A stretch of DNA of 64,000 bases from JAMLHH01 sp035515235 (GCA_035515235.1 DATJBS010000012.1:1-64000), one strand, 5' to 3'; positions 1-10,698 are shown, numbered from the stretch's first letter. Made by a program: numbers and translations. The notes: generated by a model not told the origin, from the letters alone.

Positions 1-1241
1 AAAAAATTGCAGACGGAATTGTCATTACTCCTTCACACAATCCTCCTGACAATGGCGGTTTTAAATATAATTCTACCAATGGTGGACCTGCCTCAGATGC
101 TATTACAAAATGGATTGAAGCAAAAGCCAACGAACTCCTACAAAATAATTTGCAGCAAGTCAAAAGAGTTTCTTTAGATAAAGCATTGAAAGCAAATACC
201 ACGCATCGTCACGATTTTCTACATCCTTATATCAAAGATTTAGGAAACGTCATTGACATGAAACTTTTGAGTGATTCAAAAATTAAAATCGGTGTAGATC
301 CATTAGGTGGAGCGGGCGTTCATTATTGGGAACCTATCGCAGAATACTATCAACTGAATATGACAGTCGTCAATAAAATTGTTGATCCTACTTTCAGTTT
401 CATGACCGTGGATTGGGATGGACAAATTCGCATGGATCCTTCCTCTCCTTATGCTATGGAAAGTCTCATTGCCATGAAAGACGATTACGATATTTCATTT
501 GCTTGCGACACAGATCACGACCGACATGGTATAGTTACTAAAAGTTCGGGACTACAAAATCCGAATCATTATTTATCCGTTGCCATCTTTTATCTACTTC
601 AGCATCGACCGCATTGGAATAAAAATTCAGCCATAGGTAAAACTATTGTAACTACTGAGCTCATCCAAAGAATTGCAAAAAAATTTGAAAGAGCAGTCAG
701 AGATATGCCTGTTGGATTTAAATGGTTTGTAGATGGCTTAATCGATTCTTCTCTATGTTTTGGTGGCGAAGAAAGTGCAGGTGCATCTTTTTCAAGATTA
801 GATGGAAGTGTATGGACTACTGATAAGGACGGATTCATTCCAGCTTTACTTTCAGCAGAAATTACTGCAAAAATGGAAAAAGATCCCGGCACCATTTATA
901 AAGAATTGACTAAAGAATTTGGCGAACCTTTCTATGATCGTATAGAAGCTGCAGCTAGTCCTGAATTGAAAGAAAAATTCAAAAAGCTGACAGGTGCTCA
1001 AATCAAACACAAAGACCTCGCTGGAGAAAAAATCACCCAAATTTTGACCAAAGCTCCTGGAAATGATCAATCTATCGGCGGACTGAAAGTGACTACAGAA
1101 AATGGATGGTTTGTAGCACGACCTTCTGGAACTGAAGCTATTTATAAAATCTATGCCGAAAGTTTTTTAAGTAAAGAACATTTGAAAAAAATTATTGATG
1201 AAGCACAATCCACCGTCAATGCTTTAATAGAACTAAATTAA
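1..1241 (+). CDS. pgm: Phosphoglucomutase (alpha-D-glucose-specific), C-terminal part, 5' end outside the window
   Basis: This enzyme interconverts glucose-1-phosphate and glucose-6-phosphate in the cytoplasm. The reading frame is open from base 3, so the gene starts before the window. The catalytic phosphoserine loop TPSHNPP with the following GGxKYN is encoded at about 27-68. Further on are the metal-binding loop CDTDHDRHG (about 505-530), the sugar-binding GGEESAG (about 763-783) and the phosphate-binding RPSGTEAIYK near the C-terminus. These are the four signature loops of the phosphohexomutase superfamily, and the TPSHNPP version is typical of bacterial Pgm. An internal ATG at 150 is not the true start because the catalytic serine lies upstream of it. 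The next gene starts 5 bases after the stop, so the two are probably co-transcribed. Glucose-1-phosphate leads to UDP-glucose, the donor used by the downstream glucan synthase. Confidence 0.93.
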   Translation, partial: KIADGIVITPSHNPPDNGGFKYNSTNGGPASDAITKWIEAKANELLQNNLQQVKRVSLDKALKANTTHRHDFLHPYIKDLGNVIDMKLLSDSKIKIGVDPLGGAGVHYWEPIAEYYQLNMTVVNKIVDPTFSFMTVDWDGQIRMDPSSPYAMESLIAMKDDYDISFACDTDHDRHGIVTKSSGLQNPNHYLSVAIFYLLQHRPHWNKNSAIGKTIVTTELIQRIAKKFERAVRDMPVGFKWFVDGLIDSSLCFGGEESAGASFSRLDGSVWTTDKDGFIPALLSAEITAKMEKDPGTIYKELTKEFGEPFYDRIEAAASPELKEKFKKLTGAQIKHKDLAGEKITQILTKAPGNDQSIGGLKVTTENGWFVARPSGTEAIYKIYAESFLSKEHLKKIIDEAQSTVNALIELN

Positions 1242-1246
1242 AGAGT

Positions 1247-4200
1247 ATGAAAATAAATTTGAATCCTAAAACGCACGAGAATATCTCCAATGTGAAAACG
1301 TTTTTTGAAGCTGATAAAACTCAACTCGATTATCTCAATGAAGAACCGTTGAGAGAGGAACTATTTTGTTCTGACGAAATGGAGAAATATGGTAAATCAT
1401 TAGCCAAAAGACATCAACTCAGCAATAAAAAAGCCAAAGATCATTTACTCAAACGTCTTGCTGATAATGAGAATACTTTATTGGAAGTGCGGAAATTACT
1501 CACGGATTCAATTAAAAAAAACCTACCAATACCGCCAGCTGGAGAATGGCTTATTGATAATTTTTACCTCATAGAGGAGCATATTAGGATTGCAAAAACA
1601 TATTTCCCAAAAAATTACAGCGAAGACTTACCACAGTTGATGGCTGATAACTCCATGAAGGTCACTAGAAGTTATGATATTGTTTTACGGATCATTTCTC
1701 ACAGCGACGGAAGAATAGACATTGATAATCTCAACCATTTCATGGAAGCCTATCAGTCTGTTACTAAATTAAAATTGGGAGAATTATGGTCAATACCCAT
1801 CATGCTTCGTTTGGCATTAATTGAAAATATTAGACGAATTGCTGCCAGAATTGCCATTGACACAGTAGATAGAAATCTTGCAGAATATTGGGCTAAAAAA
1901 ATGATTCGAACCACAGAAAAATCTCCGAAAGATTTGATTTTGGTGATAGCGGATATGGCACGGTCTAATCCTCCTATCGAAAGTGCGTTTGTTTCTGAAC
2001 TCATTCGACTGCTCAGAGGAAAAGGTCCTGACTTGGCTATAGTGCTGAATTGGGTAGAACAACAATTATCTGGAAGCGGACATACTTGTACAGAATTAAT
2101 CAACGCAGAAAATCATAAACAAACTACCGATCAAGTTTCTATCAGCAACAGTATTGCGAGTTTACGTTTACTTGGAGCAATAGATTGGAAAGGTTTTGTA
2201 GAACAAAATAGCATTGTCGAAAAAATACTTTTAGAAGACCATAATGGAGTGTATGGTAAAATGGATTTTGCTACTCGTGACCGTTATCGTCATGTGGTGG
2301 AATTGATAGCAAGAAAAGGTCCTTCTAGCGAGGAAGAAGTTGCCCGTATCGCTATACAGTTAATGCAGGAGAATATGCCATCGCCTGATAGTGATCAAAG
2401 GACTGCACATGTAGGATATTATTTAATTGGAAAAGGAAAAAGAGATACTCAAAGAGTGGCAAAAATGCACATCTCATGGATGAGAAAATTTAAAAGAATT
2501 ATAAAAAACCATGCTTTTGCGACTTATTTGTTTTTCATTCTATTGCTTACCTTACTTATAAGCACTGCTATATTCTTTAAAATACATACAGAAATAAAAC
2601 TGGTAGGATTACTCATATACGTAAGTATCCTTGTGCTTTTATCTACTAGTCAGTTAGCAGTTTCAGTAGTCAATTTTGTGGCTACATTACTCGTCAGACC
2701 CAACCTATTGCCCAAGATGGATTTCTCTAATGAGATTCCTGCTTCATCAAGAACAATGGTGGCAGTACCATGTATGCTCACATCTATTGAGGAAATAGAA
2801 TGTTTGGTGGAAGAATTAGAAGTCCGATATTTAGCCAATAGAAATAATCATTTACATTTTGGTTTATTGACAGATTTCACCGACGCACCAAGCGAAACTC
2901 TTCCCAATGACCAAGAACTTTTAGAAGCTGCAAAAAACGAAATTGAAGCTTTAAACAAAAAATATAACCGAGAGAAAAACGATTTATTTTATCTTTTTCA
3001 TCGTCCTAGAAAATGGAACCCACAGGAAAATGCTTGGATGGGCTATGAAAGAAAACGGGGTAAACTTTCAGAATTAAATGCACTTCTAAGAGGAGTTTCT
3101 GAAGACAATTTCTCAATGGTGATAGGAGATTCTTCTATTTTCCCAGAAATAAAATATGTCATTACATTAGATGCTGATTCACAATTGCCTTTAGGTTCTG
3201 CATGGAAAATGATTGGGTCTATGGCGCATCCACTGAATCAAGCTTGGTATGATAGCACAAAAAAACGGGTCACTAAAGGTTATGGAATATTACAACCAAG
3301 AGTTACTGTAAGCATGCCCGACATCACTGGCTCGAGGTACATGAAAATGCATGGAAACGAACCTGGACTTGACCCATATACCCGAGCATCTTCAGATGTC
3401 TATCAAGATTTATTTGCAGAAGGTTCTTATATCGGAAAAGGTATTTATGATGTAGAAGTCTTTCAAAAAGTATTAGATGGAAGATTTGTAGAAAACCGAA
3501 TACTCAGTCATGATTTATTAGAAGGTTGTTATATCCGTTCGGGATTATTGAGTGATGTGCAAGTTTTTGAGAAATATCCAAAGACTTATAGTTTAGATAT
3601 GAAAATGCGCTTTCGTTGGACTAGAGGCGATTGGCAGATATTTTCTTGGATTTTCCCTTGGGTGAAAGGTTCAGACAATCGTTTACATCATAATCCTATT
3701 TCTTCTTTATCCAAATGGAAAGTTTTTGACAATATGAGACGGAGTCTCGTCCCTATTGCGCTGACGATGTTATTATTGCTTTCATGGTTTAAACTTTCTT
3801 CCATTTCATTTTGGACATTTATTGTTTCAGCAATTATTATTTTTCCAATATTTATTACCATTGTTTGGAATACCATCAACAAACCGGAAGATGTTTTATT
3901 CAAATATCATATCATAAATATCATCCAAAATATTAAAGAAATTACGACAAAGACATTGTTTTCGGTCATATCTCTTCCTTATGAAGCGTATGCTAATTTG
4001 AGAGCCATTTTGCAAACCATTTGGAGAATGTTTTTTACCAAAAAGAAATTGTTAGAATGGAATCCATCAGCTCATGTTGAAAAAACAGATCAGTACAGTT
4101 TAGTTCTTTCCTATACCAAAATGTGGATTGAGCCGGCTTTGGCAATTTTTACTTTTGTTTACTTAATCAGTGATGCTCCGCATAAGTTATATGTGGCAAG

Positions 4201-7200
4201 TCCAATTTTGATATTATGGATTATTGCACCTTTTATCACTTGGTTCACGAGTAAAGATTTAAAAAAACAAGTTTCTACGCTCACGACTGATCAAAATCTT
4301 TTTCTCCGAAAACTGGCAAGAAAAACTTGGAGTTTCTTCGAACAATTTGTTGTGGCACAAGATAATTTTTTACCGCCAGATAATTATCAAGAACAACCTG
4401 TCGAGCAACTCGCACATCGAACCTCTCCTACTAATATTGGATTGTACTTATTGTCTAGCTTAAGTGCACACGACTTTGGCTATATCAATACTCAAGAACT
4501 TATTCAGCGTATAAAAGATACCATCCATACAATGAATAAAATGGAGCGATTTAGAGGACATTTCTATAATTGGTATGATACAGAATCTTTGAACCCCTTG
4601 CTTCCAAAATATATTTCAACGGTAGATAGTGGGAACCTTGCGGGACATCTTTTGGTCCTAAGACAAGGTTTATTGGCATTGCCATGTCAAAAAGTAATTA
4701 GCCCCAAATTAATCAAAGGAATTCGAGATACATTAGGAGTATTAAAAGATACGCTAGAAGAGAAGAATGCTGTTTTATTAAATCAGATTTCAATAGATTT
4801 AGAAAAAGCCTGCTTGAATGATTTTACTGATTTACAGCAAATTGAAATATTCGTAAATTCTCTAACAGAGCAATTTATTAATATTAATGGAAAACTGGAT
4901 GAGCATCCTGATAGCGAAACTTATAGATGGAAAAATTTACTCAGCAAACAATTAGAACAAATTCATTTACATCTTCAAGTTTTTGCACCTTGGTTTTTAT
5001 TACAAACTGCATCCAATCCTATCAAAGATATTGTTCACCCAAAAGTGAATATTAGTTGGGAAGAATTATTAAAATCTACTCAAAACTTACAAGAACAAAT
5101 CAATAACCATCAAAAAGAAAACAATAATACATCTGATAACCAATGGATTGAATCTTTAGATACAGCAATATCTCATTCGATACAAACGATTAGTGAAATC
5201 ATCTCTAGCTCAGAAAATCTTGCACATCAAAGCAATGAATTAGCAGATATGCAATGGGATTTCTTGTATGATAAATCCAGCCATCTGTTCTCGATAGGTT
5301 ATAATGTACAAGATCACCGCGTAGATACGAGCTATTATGACTTATTAGCTTCCGAAGTAAGACTTTGTGTTTTTGTCTGTATTGCTCAAGGAAAACTTCC
5401 TGAAGACAGTTGGTTTGCACTTGGTCGATTATTGACCAATCTCGATGGCAGTTCTATCCTCTTATCATGGAGTGGTTCAATGTTTGAATACCTCATGCCG
5501 CTTTTAGTCATGCCTACTTTCGAAAACACCTTGTTAGATCAAACCTATAAAGCTGCTGTAGAATGGCAAATTAAATACGGAAAAAAATCAGATCGACCTT
5601 GGGGAATTTCAGAATCAGGGTATAATATGATCAATGCTAATTCAACGTATCAATATCGCGCATTTGGAGCTCCTGGTTTAGGATTAAAAAGAGGACTTGA
5701 AGAAGATGCGGTAGTAGCACCTTATGCGTCAATAATGGGTTTGATGGTAGCTCCAGAAGCTGCTTGTAAAAATCTAGAGCGCATGAGTAAAAAAGGTATC
5801 GAAGGAAAATTTGGTTTTTATGAAGCCGTGGATTATACGCCCTCTCGATTAAATCGGGAGCAATCTAGTGCAATAGTTTATTCATTCATGGCTCATCATC
5901 ACGGAATGAGTTTATTGTCATTGGCCTATCTACTGAATGATCAACCTATGCAGAAGTTATTTGAAGCTGAACCACAGTTTAAAGCAACACTTTTATTATT
6001 GCAAGAAAGAATACCTAAAGCATCTTCCTTCTTCGCGCATACTACAGAAATAGCGGATAGCAATTATTTAGAAATCAATCAAAATACCAGAATTGTCACT
6101 AATCCTCATACTTCTATGCCAGAAGTCCAATTATTATCTAATGGGAACTATCACGTCATGGTGAGCAATTCGGGTGGAGGTTATAGTCGATGGAAAGACC
6201 TTGCAGTCACTCGTTGGCATGAAGATGTCACTCGGGATAATATGGGAACTTTTTGTTTTATACGAGATTTGGAAAGTGAAGAATTTTGGTCCAATACCTA
6301 TCAGCCTACATTAGTAAAAGCAGATAGATATGAAGCTACTTATTCTCAAGGAAGAATAGATTTTAATAGAATGCACAACGATATTGAAACTCGTACTGAA
6401 ATTGTAGTTTCTCCAGAGGATGATATCGAAATGCGTAGAATTCATATCGTCAATCGTTCAAATCAACGCAAAACTATTGAAGTGACCAGTTATGCAGAAG
6501 TCGTCATTGCTCCTGCTGATGCTGATTTAATGCAACCAACTTTCAGTAATCTTTTTGTGCAAACAGAAATTTTACCACATTTAGATACGATTATTTGTAC
6601 TAGAAGACCGAGATCCGAAGAAGAAAAACCACCTTGGATGTTCCATTTAATAGCGATAGATGGAAAGGATGCTGAAGAATCTTCTTTTGAAACAGATAGA
6701 ATGGCATTTATTGGTCACGGTAATAATATAGCGAATCCTCTAGCCATGAGAACGTCGGGTCAATTGAGTGGAAGTCAAGGTTCTGTACTAGATCCAATTG
6801 TGGCTATTCGATATAAAATTATTTTAGAACCAGAAGAAGTCACTACGGTAGATATGGTGATAGGCATTGCAGAAACTAGAGCGGGATGTCTTAATTTAAT
6901 CAATAAATACCACGACAATAAATCACATAAAGATCGTGTTTTTGAAATGGCATGGACACATAGTCAAGTCGTACTTCGTCAATTAAATGCTTCTGAAGCT
7001 GAAGCGCAATTATACGACCGTTTAGCAGGTGCAGTAATATTCCCCAATGCATCTTTTCGTGCGGACCCAAGTATTCTTATTACCAATCGTCGTCAACAGT
7101 CTGGATTATGGGGTTATTCCATCTCTGGAGATTTGCCTATTGTTCTGTTAAAAATTGAAAACTCTGAAAACTTGCAATTAGCAAGACAAATGATTCAAGC

Positions 7201-9931
7201 GCACTCCTATTGGCGGATGAAAGGACTTCAAGCTGACCTTGTGATTTGGAATGAGACTCGAGATGTTTACAGACAATCGTTACAAACTGATATTCAAGCA
7301 TTGATTCCTAATGAATTGATTGGACAAAAAGGAGGCGTTTTTATTAGAGCCACCGATCAGATTTCTACAGAAGATAGAATCTTATTCCAAACTGTAGCTC
7401 GGATTATTATTTCTGATTCAGAAGGAACACTAGCAGATCATGTGAATAGAAAAGAATTGGCTAAAGTTATCGTTTCAAAGTTAGTTAAAGACCAAAGTTA
7501 TCCTTTGACAGTCCATTCTATTGAACCACCAAAAGATCTGATATTCTTTAATGGACTAGGTGGTTTTTCTCCAGATGGAAAAGAGTATGTCATTATTACA
7601 GATTCCGATAATAGAACTGCAGCACCTTGGGTAAATGTGATTGCTAATCCAGATTTTGGAACAGTTATTTCAGAGAGTGGTTCTTCTTATACATGGTTTG
7701 AAAATGCCCATGAAATAAGGCTCTCTTCTTGGAATAATGATCCCGTTTCAGATACTAGCGGAGAAACATATTATTTAAGAGATGAAGATAGCGGTCATTT
7801 TTGGTCACCTACTTCGCTACCTGCTCGAGGTTCATCTAATTATATTACTCGCCATGGATTTGGCTACTCTGTTTTTGAACATATTGAAGATGGAATCCAT
7901 ACTGAAATGACCGTTTTTGTAGATATAGAATCCTCCATTAAGTTTACAGTTTTAAAAATCAAAAACCAATCTGGAAGAGCTCGAAACTTGTCAGCTACAG
8001 GATATATTGAATGGGTGCTTGGAGATAATAGAGTCAAAACAGGCATGCATATTCGTACAGAAATCGATCCCGATAGTGGAGCTTTATTTGCCAAAAATCA
8101 ATATAGTACTGAGTTCAATGATAGAGTTGCATTTTACGATGTAGATTACTTGAAAAAATCATTTACTGGTGACCGTACAGAATTCATGGGTCGGAATGGA
8201 AATTTAGTGAACCCTGCAGCGATGTCCCGTGCTAATCTTTCTGGAAAAACAGGTTTGGCTTTAGATCCTTGTGGTGCTATACAAGTTCCATTTTTTGTAG
8301 CCGATGGCGAAGAGCAAGAAATTATTTTTAGACTTGGAGCTGGTATTCAATCCAATGAAGCGAGTACAATTGCAAAACTTTTCCGAGGTGCTCCAGCTGC
8401 ACATGAATCTTTGAATAAAGTAAAAGCTTATTGGCAAAAAACTGTAGGAGCTATACAAATAAAAACTCCAGATACAGCTGTCAATTTAATTACGAACGGT
8501 TGGTTGACTTATCAAACGCTTTCCTCTAGACTTTGGGGACGAAGTGGTTTTTATCAATCTGGAGGAGCATTTGGTTTTAGAGACCAATTACAAGATGTGA
8601 TGTCAATACTTCATACTCGACCAGAACTTGCTCGTGAACAAATTTTACTTTGTGCTTCCCGACAATTCAAATCAGGCGATGTTCAGCATTGGTGGCATCC
8701 ACCGATAGGTCGAGGCGTGCGAACACGTATTTCTGATGATTATCTTTGGTTGCCATTTGTCACAGCTTTCTATTGTAAAACTACGGGCGACACAAGTATT
8801 TTGGATGAGAAAAATAATTTCATATCAGGTCGACATTTAAATCCTGGAGAAGAATCTTATTACGACCTTCCTGTAGATTCTTACACGGCTGCAACATTAT
8901 ATGAGCATTGTAAATTAGCCATTCAGCATGGACTTAGATTTGGAGAACACGGTTTGCCCTTAATCGGTACTGGTGATTGGAATGATGGATATGACAAAGT
9001 AGGTCCCGAAGGGAAAGGTGAAAGTGTATGGCTCGCATTTTTCCTTTATGGAATCTTGAATAAATTTGAAGAGATTGCTCAATTAAAAAATGATACCACT
9101 TTTACAGAAACTTGTAAAGAAAAAGCGGCAGAATTAAAAGAGAGTATTGATAAAAGTGCGTGGGATGGCGATTGGTATAAACGAGCTTGGTTTGATGATG
9201 GGACACCTTTAGGATCTAAAGAAAATGAAGAGTGTAAAATAGATTCTATTGCACAAAGTTGGTCAGTATTATCTGGAGGTGGAAATGATGATTTAGTAGA
9301 GCAAGCAATGGAATCCGCCTACAATAAACTCGTTGAAAAAGAGGTCGGTATTATAAAATTATTTGAACCTGCATTCGATAAATCAGATTTGAATCCGGGT
9401 TATATCAAAGGATACGTCCCAGGTGTAAGAGAAAATGGCGGTCAATATACTCACGCAGCTATTTGGATGATCATGGCATTTGCAAAATTGGGCAATAATG
9501 AACGAGTATGGGAATTATTACAACTCATCAATCCACTCAACCACGGCAAAACTGCAGAAGATATTGCCATCTATAAAGTCGAACCGTATGTGCTTGCAGC
9601 GGATGTATATTCTCGTGACCCACATGCTGGACGTGGCGGTTGGACATGGTACACAGGTTCTGCAGGTTGGCTGTACCGTTTAATTACAGAATCATTCCTA
9701 GGCTTACATTTGGAGGTCGATCAACTCAAAATTACTCCTTGTGTTCCTGCCGATTGGGATTCTTTTAAAATCACCTATCAATTTAAAAACACCACCTATT
9801 ACATTGAAGCTCAACGCATTTCTTCAGATAAGGAAATGTTTATAAGCATTGATGGAGTAAAACAAACGGAAAATATCATTCCACTGACAGATGATAACAA
9901 AGAACATCAGGTGGTGGTGGGATTTAGGTAG
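1247..9931 (+). CDS. ndvB: Cyclic beta-1,2-glucan synthase (NdvB/Cgs type), 2894 aa
   Basis: This is a very large inner-membrane enzyme that makes cyclic beta-1,2-glucan from UDP-glucose. The order is: a helical N-terminal region; hydrophobic segments near residues 423-447 and 455-483; a GT84-type glycosyltransferase with DADSQLP (about 640) and RWTRGDWQ (about 788); more membrane segments (about 834-875 and 960-1005); a glucoamylase-like domain with RPWGISESGYN (about 1450); and two GH94-type sandwich regions followed by the GH94 catalytic barrel with GTGDWNDGYD (about 2573). In this family the GT part polymerises and the GH94 part controls chain length by phosphorolysis. The length matches the roughly 2800-residue proteobacterial NdvB/Cgs proteins, with no visible frameshift. 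It follows pgm by 5 bases, so substrate supply and synthesis look coupled. The cyclic product is known for proteobacterial members and inferred here. Confidence 0.88.
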   Translation: MKINLNPKTHENISNVKTFFEADKTQLDYLNEEPLREELFCSDEMEKYGKSLAKRHQLSNKKAKDHLLKRLADNENTLLEVRKLLTDSIKKNLPIPPAGEWLIDNFYLIEEHIRIAKTYFPKNYSEDLPQLMADNSMKVTRSYDIVLRIISHSDGRIDIDNLNHFMEAYQSVTKLKLGELWSIPIMLRLALIENIRRIAARIAIDTVDRNLAEYWAKKMIRTTEKSPKDLILVIADMARSNPPIESAFVSELIRLLRGKGPDLAIVLNWVEQQLSGSGHTCTELINAENHKQTTDQVSISNSIASLRLLGAIDWKGFVEQNSIVEKILLEDHNGVYGKMDFATRDRYRHVVELIARKGPSSEEEVARIAIQLMQENMPSPDSDQRTAHVGYYLIGKGKRDTQRVAKMHISWMRKFKRIIKNHAFATYLFFILLLTLLISTAIFFKIHTEIKLVGLLIYVSILVLLSTSQLAVSVVNFVATLLVRPNLLPKMDFSNEIPASSRTMVAVPCMLTSIEEIECLVEELEVRYLANRNNHLHFGLLTDFTDAPSETLPNDQELLEAAKNEIEALNKKYNREKNDLFYLFHRPRKWNPQENAWMGYERKRGKLSELNALLRGVSEDNFSMVIGDSSIFPEIKYVITLDADSQLPLGSAWKMIGSMAHPLNQAWYDSTKKRVTKGYGILQPRVTVSMPDITGSRYMKMHGNEPGLDPYTRASSDVYQDLFAEGSYIGKGIYDVEVFQKVLDGRFVENRILSHDLLEGCYIRSGLLSDVQVFEKYPKTYSLDMKMRFRWTRGDWQIFSWIFPWVKGSDNRLHHNPISSLSKWKVFDNMRRSLVPIALTMLLLLSWFKLSSISFWTFIVSAIIIFPIFITIVWNTINKPEDVLFKYHIINIIQNIKEITTKTLFSVISLPYEAYANLRAILQTIWRMFFTKKKLLEWNPSAHVEKTDQYSLVLSYTKMWIEPALAIFTFVYLISDAPHKLYVASPILILWIIAPFITWFTSKDLKKQVSTLTTDQNLFLRKLARKTWSFFEQFVVAQDNFLPPDNYQEQPVEQLAHRTSPTNIGLYLLSSLSAHDFGYINTQELIQRIKDTIHTMNKMERFRGHFYNWYDTESLNPLLPKYISTVDSGNLAGHLLVLRQGLLALPCQKVISPKLIKGIRDTLGVLKDTLEEKNAVLLNQISIDLEKACLNDFTDLQQIEIFVNSLTEQFININGKLDEHPDSETYRWKNLLSKQLEQIHLHLQVFAPWFLLQTASNPIKDIVHPKVNISWEELLKSTQNLQEQINNHQKENNNTSDNQWIESLDTAISHSIQTISEIISSSENLAHQSNELADMQWDFLYDKSSHLFSIGYNVQDHRVDTSYYDLLASEVRLCVFVCIAQGKLPEDSWFALGRLLTNLDGSSILLSWSGSMFEYLMPLLVMPTFENTLLDQTYKAAVEWQIKYGKKSDRPWGISESGYNMINANSTYQYRAFGAPGLGLKRGLEEDAVVAPYASIMGLMVAPEAACKNLERMSKKGIEGKFGFYEAVDYTPSRLNREQSSAIVYSFMAHHHGMSLLSLAYLLNDQPMQKLFEAEPQFKATLLLLQERIPKASSFFAHTTEIADSNYLEINQNTRIVTNPHTSMPEVQLLSNGNYHVMVSNSGGGYSRWKDLAVTRWHEDVTRDNMGTFCFIRDLESEEFWSNTYQPTLVKADRYEATYSQGRIDFNRMHNDIETRTEIVVSPEDDIEMRRIHIVNRSNQRKTIEVTSYAEVVIAPADADLMQPTFSNLFVQTEILPHLDTIICTRRPRSEEEKPPWMFHLIAIDGKDAEESSFETDRMAFIGHGNNIANPLAMRTSGQLSGSQGSVLDPIVAIRYKIILEPEEVTTVDMVIGIAETRAGCLNLINKYHDNKSHKDRVFEMAWTHSQVVLRQLNASEAEAQLYDRLAGAVIFPNASFRADPSILITNRRQQSGLWGYSISGDLPIVLLKIENSENLQLARQMIQAHSYWRMKGLQADLVIWNETRDVYRQSLQTDIQALIPNELIGQKGGVFIRATDQISTEDRILFQTVARIIISDSEGTLADHVNRKELAKVIVSKLVKDQSYPLTVHSIEPPKDLIFFNGLGGFSPDGKEYVIITDSDNRTAAPWVNVIANPDFGTVISESGSSYTWFENAHEIRLSSWNNDPVSDTSGETYYLRDEDSGHFWSPTSLPARGSSNYITRHGFGYSVFEHIEDGIHTEMTVFVDIESSIKFTVLKIKNQSGRARNLSATGYIEWVLGDNRVKTGMHIRTEIDPDSGALFAKNQYSTEFNDRVAFYDVDYLKKSFTGDRTEFMGRNGNLVNPAAMSRANLSGKTGLALDPCGAIQVPFFVADGEEQEIIFRLGAGIQSNEASTIAKLFRGAPAAHESLNKVKAYWQKTVGAIQIKTPDTAVNLITNGWLTYQTLSSRLWGRSGFYQSGGAFGFRDQLQDVMSILHTRPELAREQILLCASRQFKSGDVQHWWHPPIGRGVRTRISDDYLWLPFVTAFYCKTTGDTSILDEKNNFISGRHLNPGEESYYDLPVDSYTAATLYEHCKLAIQHGLRFGEHGLPLIGTGDWNDGYDKVGPEGKGESVWLAFFLYGILNKFEEIAQLKNDTTFTETCKEKAAELKESIDKSAWDGDWYKRAWFDDGTPLGSKENEECKIDSIAQSWSVLSGGGNDDLVEQAMESAYNKLVEKEVGIIKLFEPAFDKSDLNPGYIKGYVPGVRENGGQYTHAAIWMIMAFAKLGNNERVWELLQLINPLNHGKTAEDIAIYKVEPYVLAADVYSRDPHAGRGGWTWYTGSAGWLYRLITESFLGLHLEVDQLKITPCVPADWDSFKITYQFKNTTYYIEAQRISSDKEMFISIDGVKQTENIIPLTDDNKEHQVVVGFR

Positions 9932-9971
9932 ATTGGGGTAGATGGTTGTATGATTGATTTAATAAATAGCT

Positions 9972-9991
9972 ATATTAGACTGAGCTAATAT
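9972..9991 (+). terminator. Possible weak hairpin terminator after ndvB
   Basis: Inverted arms ATATTAG (9972-9978) and CTAATAT (9985-9991) are followed by an AT-rich stretch containing TTTT. The stem is short and AT-only, so this is a weak candidate for the end of the pgm-ndvB unit. Confidence 0.25.
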
Positions 9992-10107
9992 TAAAATTTT
10001 ATAGTGAAAAAACATTAGTATGTAAATACAATATCTTCTATTGTTTGGTTATTATTTATAAGTATCATTAATCTAAAGAAGATAATAATAAGAGAAATGA
10101 TAGCGTA

Positions 10108-10698
10108 ATGGAAGGAAAATTTCAAAATAAATACAGAATATCTTCTGCCCGATTGCAAACATGGGATTACAGATGGTCAGGAGCCTATTTCATTACTATT
10201 TGCACGAAAAATAGAGAGCATTATTTTGGTGAAATTGTAAATCAAAAAATGATATTATCAAATGTAGGGGTATTGGCCAATGTGTTTTGGTGCGAAATAA
10301 AAAATCATACGAAAAATGTAACATTGGGAGAATTTGTGGTGATGCCTAATCACATTCATGGGATATTGATTTTGAATGATAACGTATTGGAAAACGTATC
10401 GGCATCTGTAGAGACGTTGCATGCAACGTCTCTACAGATACCGTTACCACCACAATCAACGACCAAAAATGAACAAATGACGGGGATTTCGCCCAAATCG
10501 GGATCGATTTCTGCCATTATTCGTTCCTACAAATCCGCAGTGACCAAACACGCCAACCGATTGGGTTTCGATTTTGCGTGGCAACCCCGTTTTCACGACC
10601 ATATTATTCGGGATGAACAATCATTTGATAATATCCAAAATTATATTTTCAATAACCCCATAAATTGGGAAATTGATAAATTTTATAAAAAGGAATAA
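10108..10698 (+). CDS. REP-associated tyrosine transposase (Y1/IS200-like, RAYT type)
   Basis: This 196-aa protein belongs to the Y1 HUH transposase superfamily, single-strand nucleases that cut and rejoin DNA hairpins through one tyrosine. Seen directly are the N-terminal WDYRWSGAYFITICT strand, the HUH motif in MPNHIHGIL (about residues 80-88) and a C-terminal tyrosine in the helix IQNYIFNNP (about 176). The 'PNHIHG' and 'W...ITICT' pattern is typical of RAYT proteins that mobilise REP palindromes rather than of classical IS200 elements. No flanking terminal repeats or accessory gene are visible, so it looks like a single domesticated gene. A perfect 36-bp palindrome lies inside the frame between the two catalytic motifs and is translated without breaking the ORF. 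It stands alone between ndvB and a minus-strand gene. Confidence 0.85.
   Translation: MEGKFQNKYRISSARLQTWDYRWSGAYFITICTKNREHYFGEIVNQKMILSNVGVLANVFWCEIKNHTKNVTLGEFVVMPNHIHGILILNDNVLENVSASVETLHATSLQIPLPPQSTTKNEQMTGISPKSGSISAIIRSYKSAVTKHANRLGFDFAWQPRFHDHIIRDEQSFDNIQNYIFNNPINWEIDKFYKKE
10404..10439. repeat. Perfect 36-bp REP-like palindrome inside the transposase gene
   Basis: The sequence is a perfect dyad centred between 10421 and 10422; each half reads tgcaacgtctctacagat from the centre outward. It contributes 36 bases, a multiple of three, and keeps the transposase frame open, encoding a VETLHATSLQ-like stretch. Palindromes with a GAGACGTTGCATGCAACGTCTC core are, to my knowledge, dispersed in many genomes. 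Its position within the RAYT gene suggests it is a substrate or product of this enzyme family. Confidence 0.9.

Noticed and set aside
10108..10698. Complete insertion sequence
   Set aside because: No terminal hairpin pair, target duplication or orfB partner could be found; only the transposase gene and its internal palindrome are visible.
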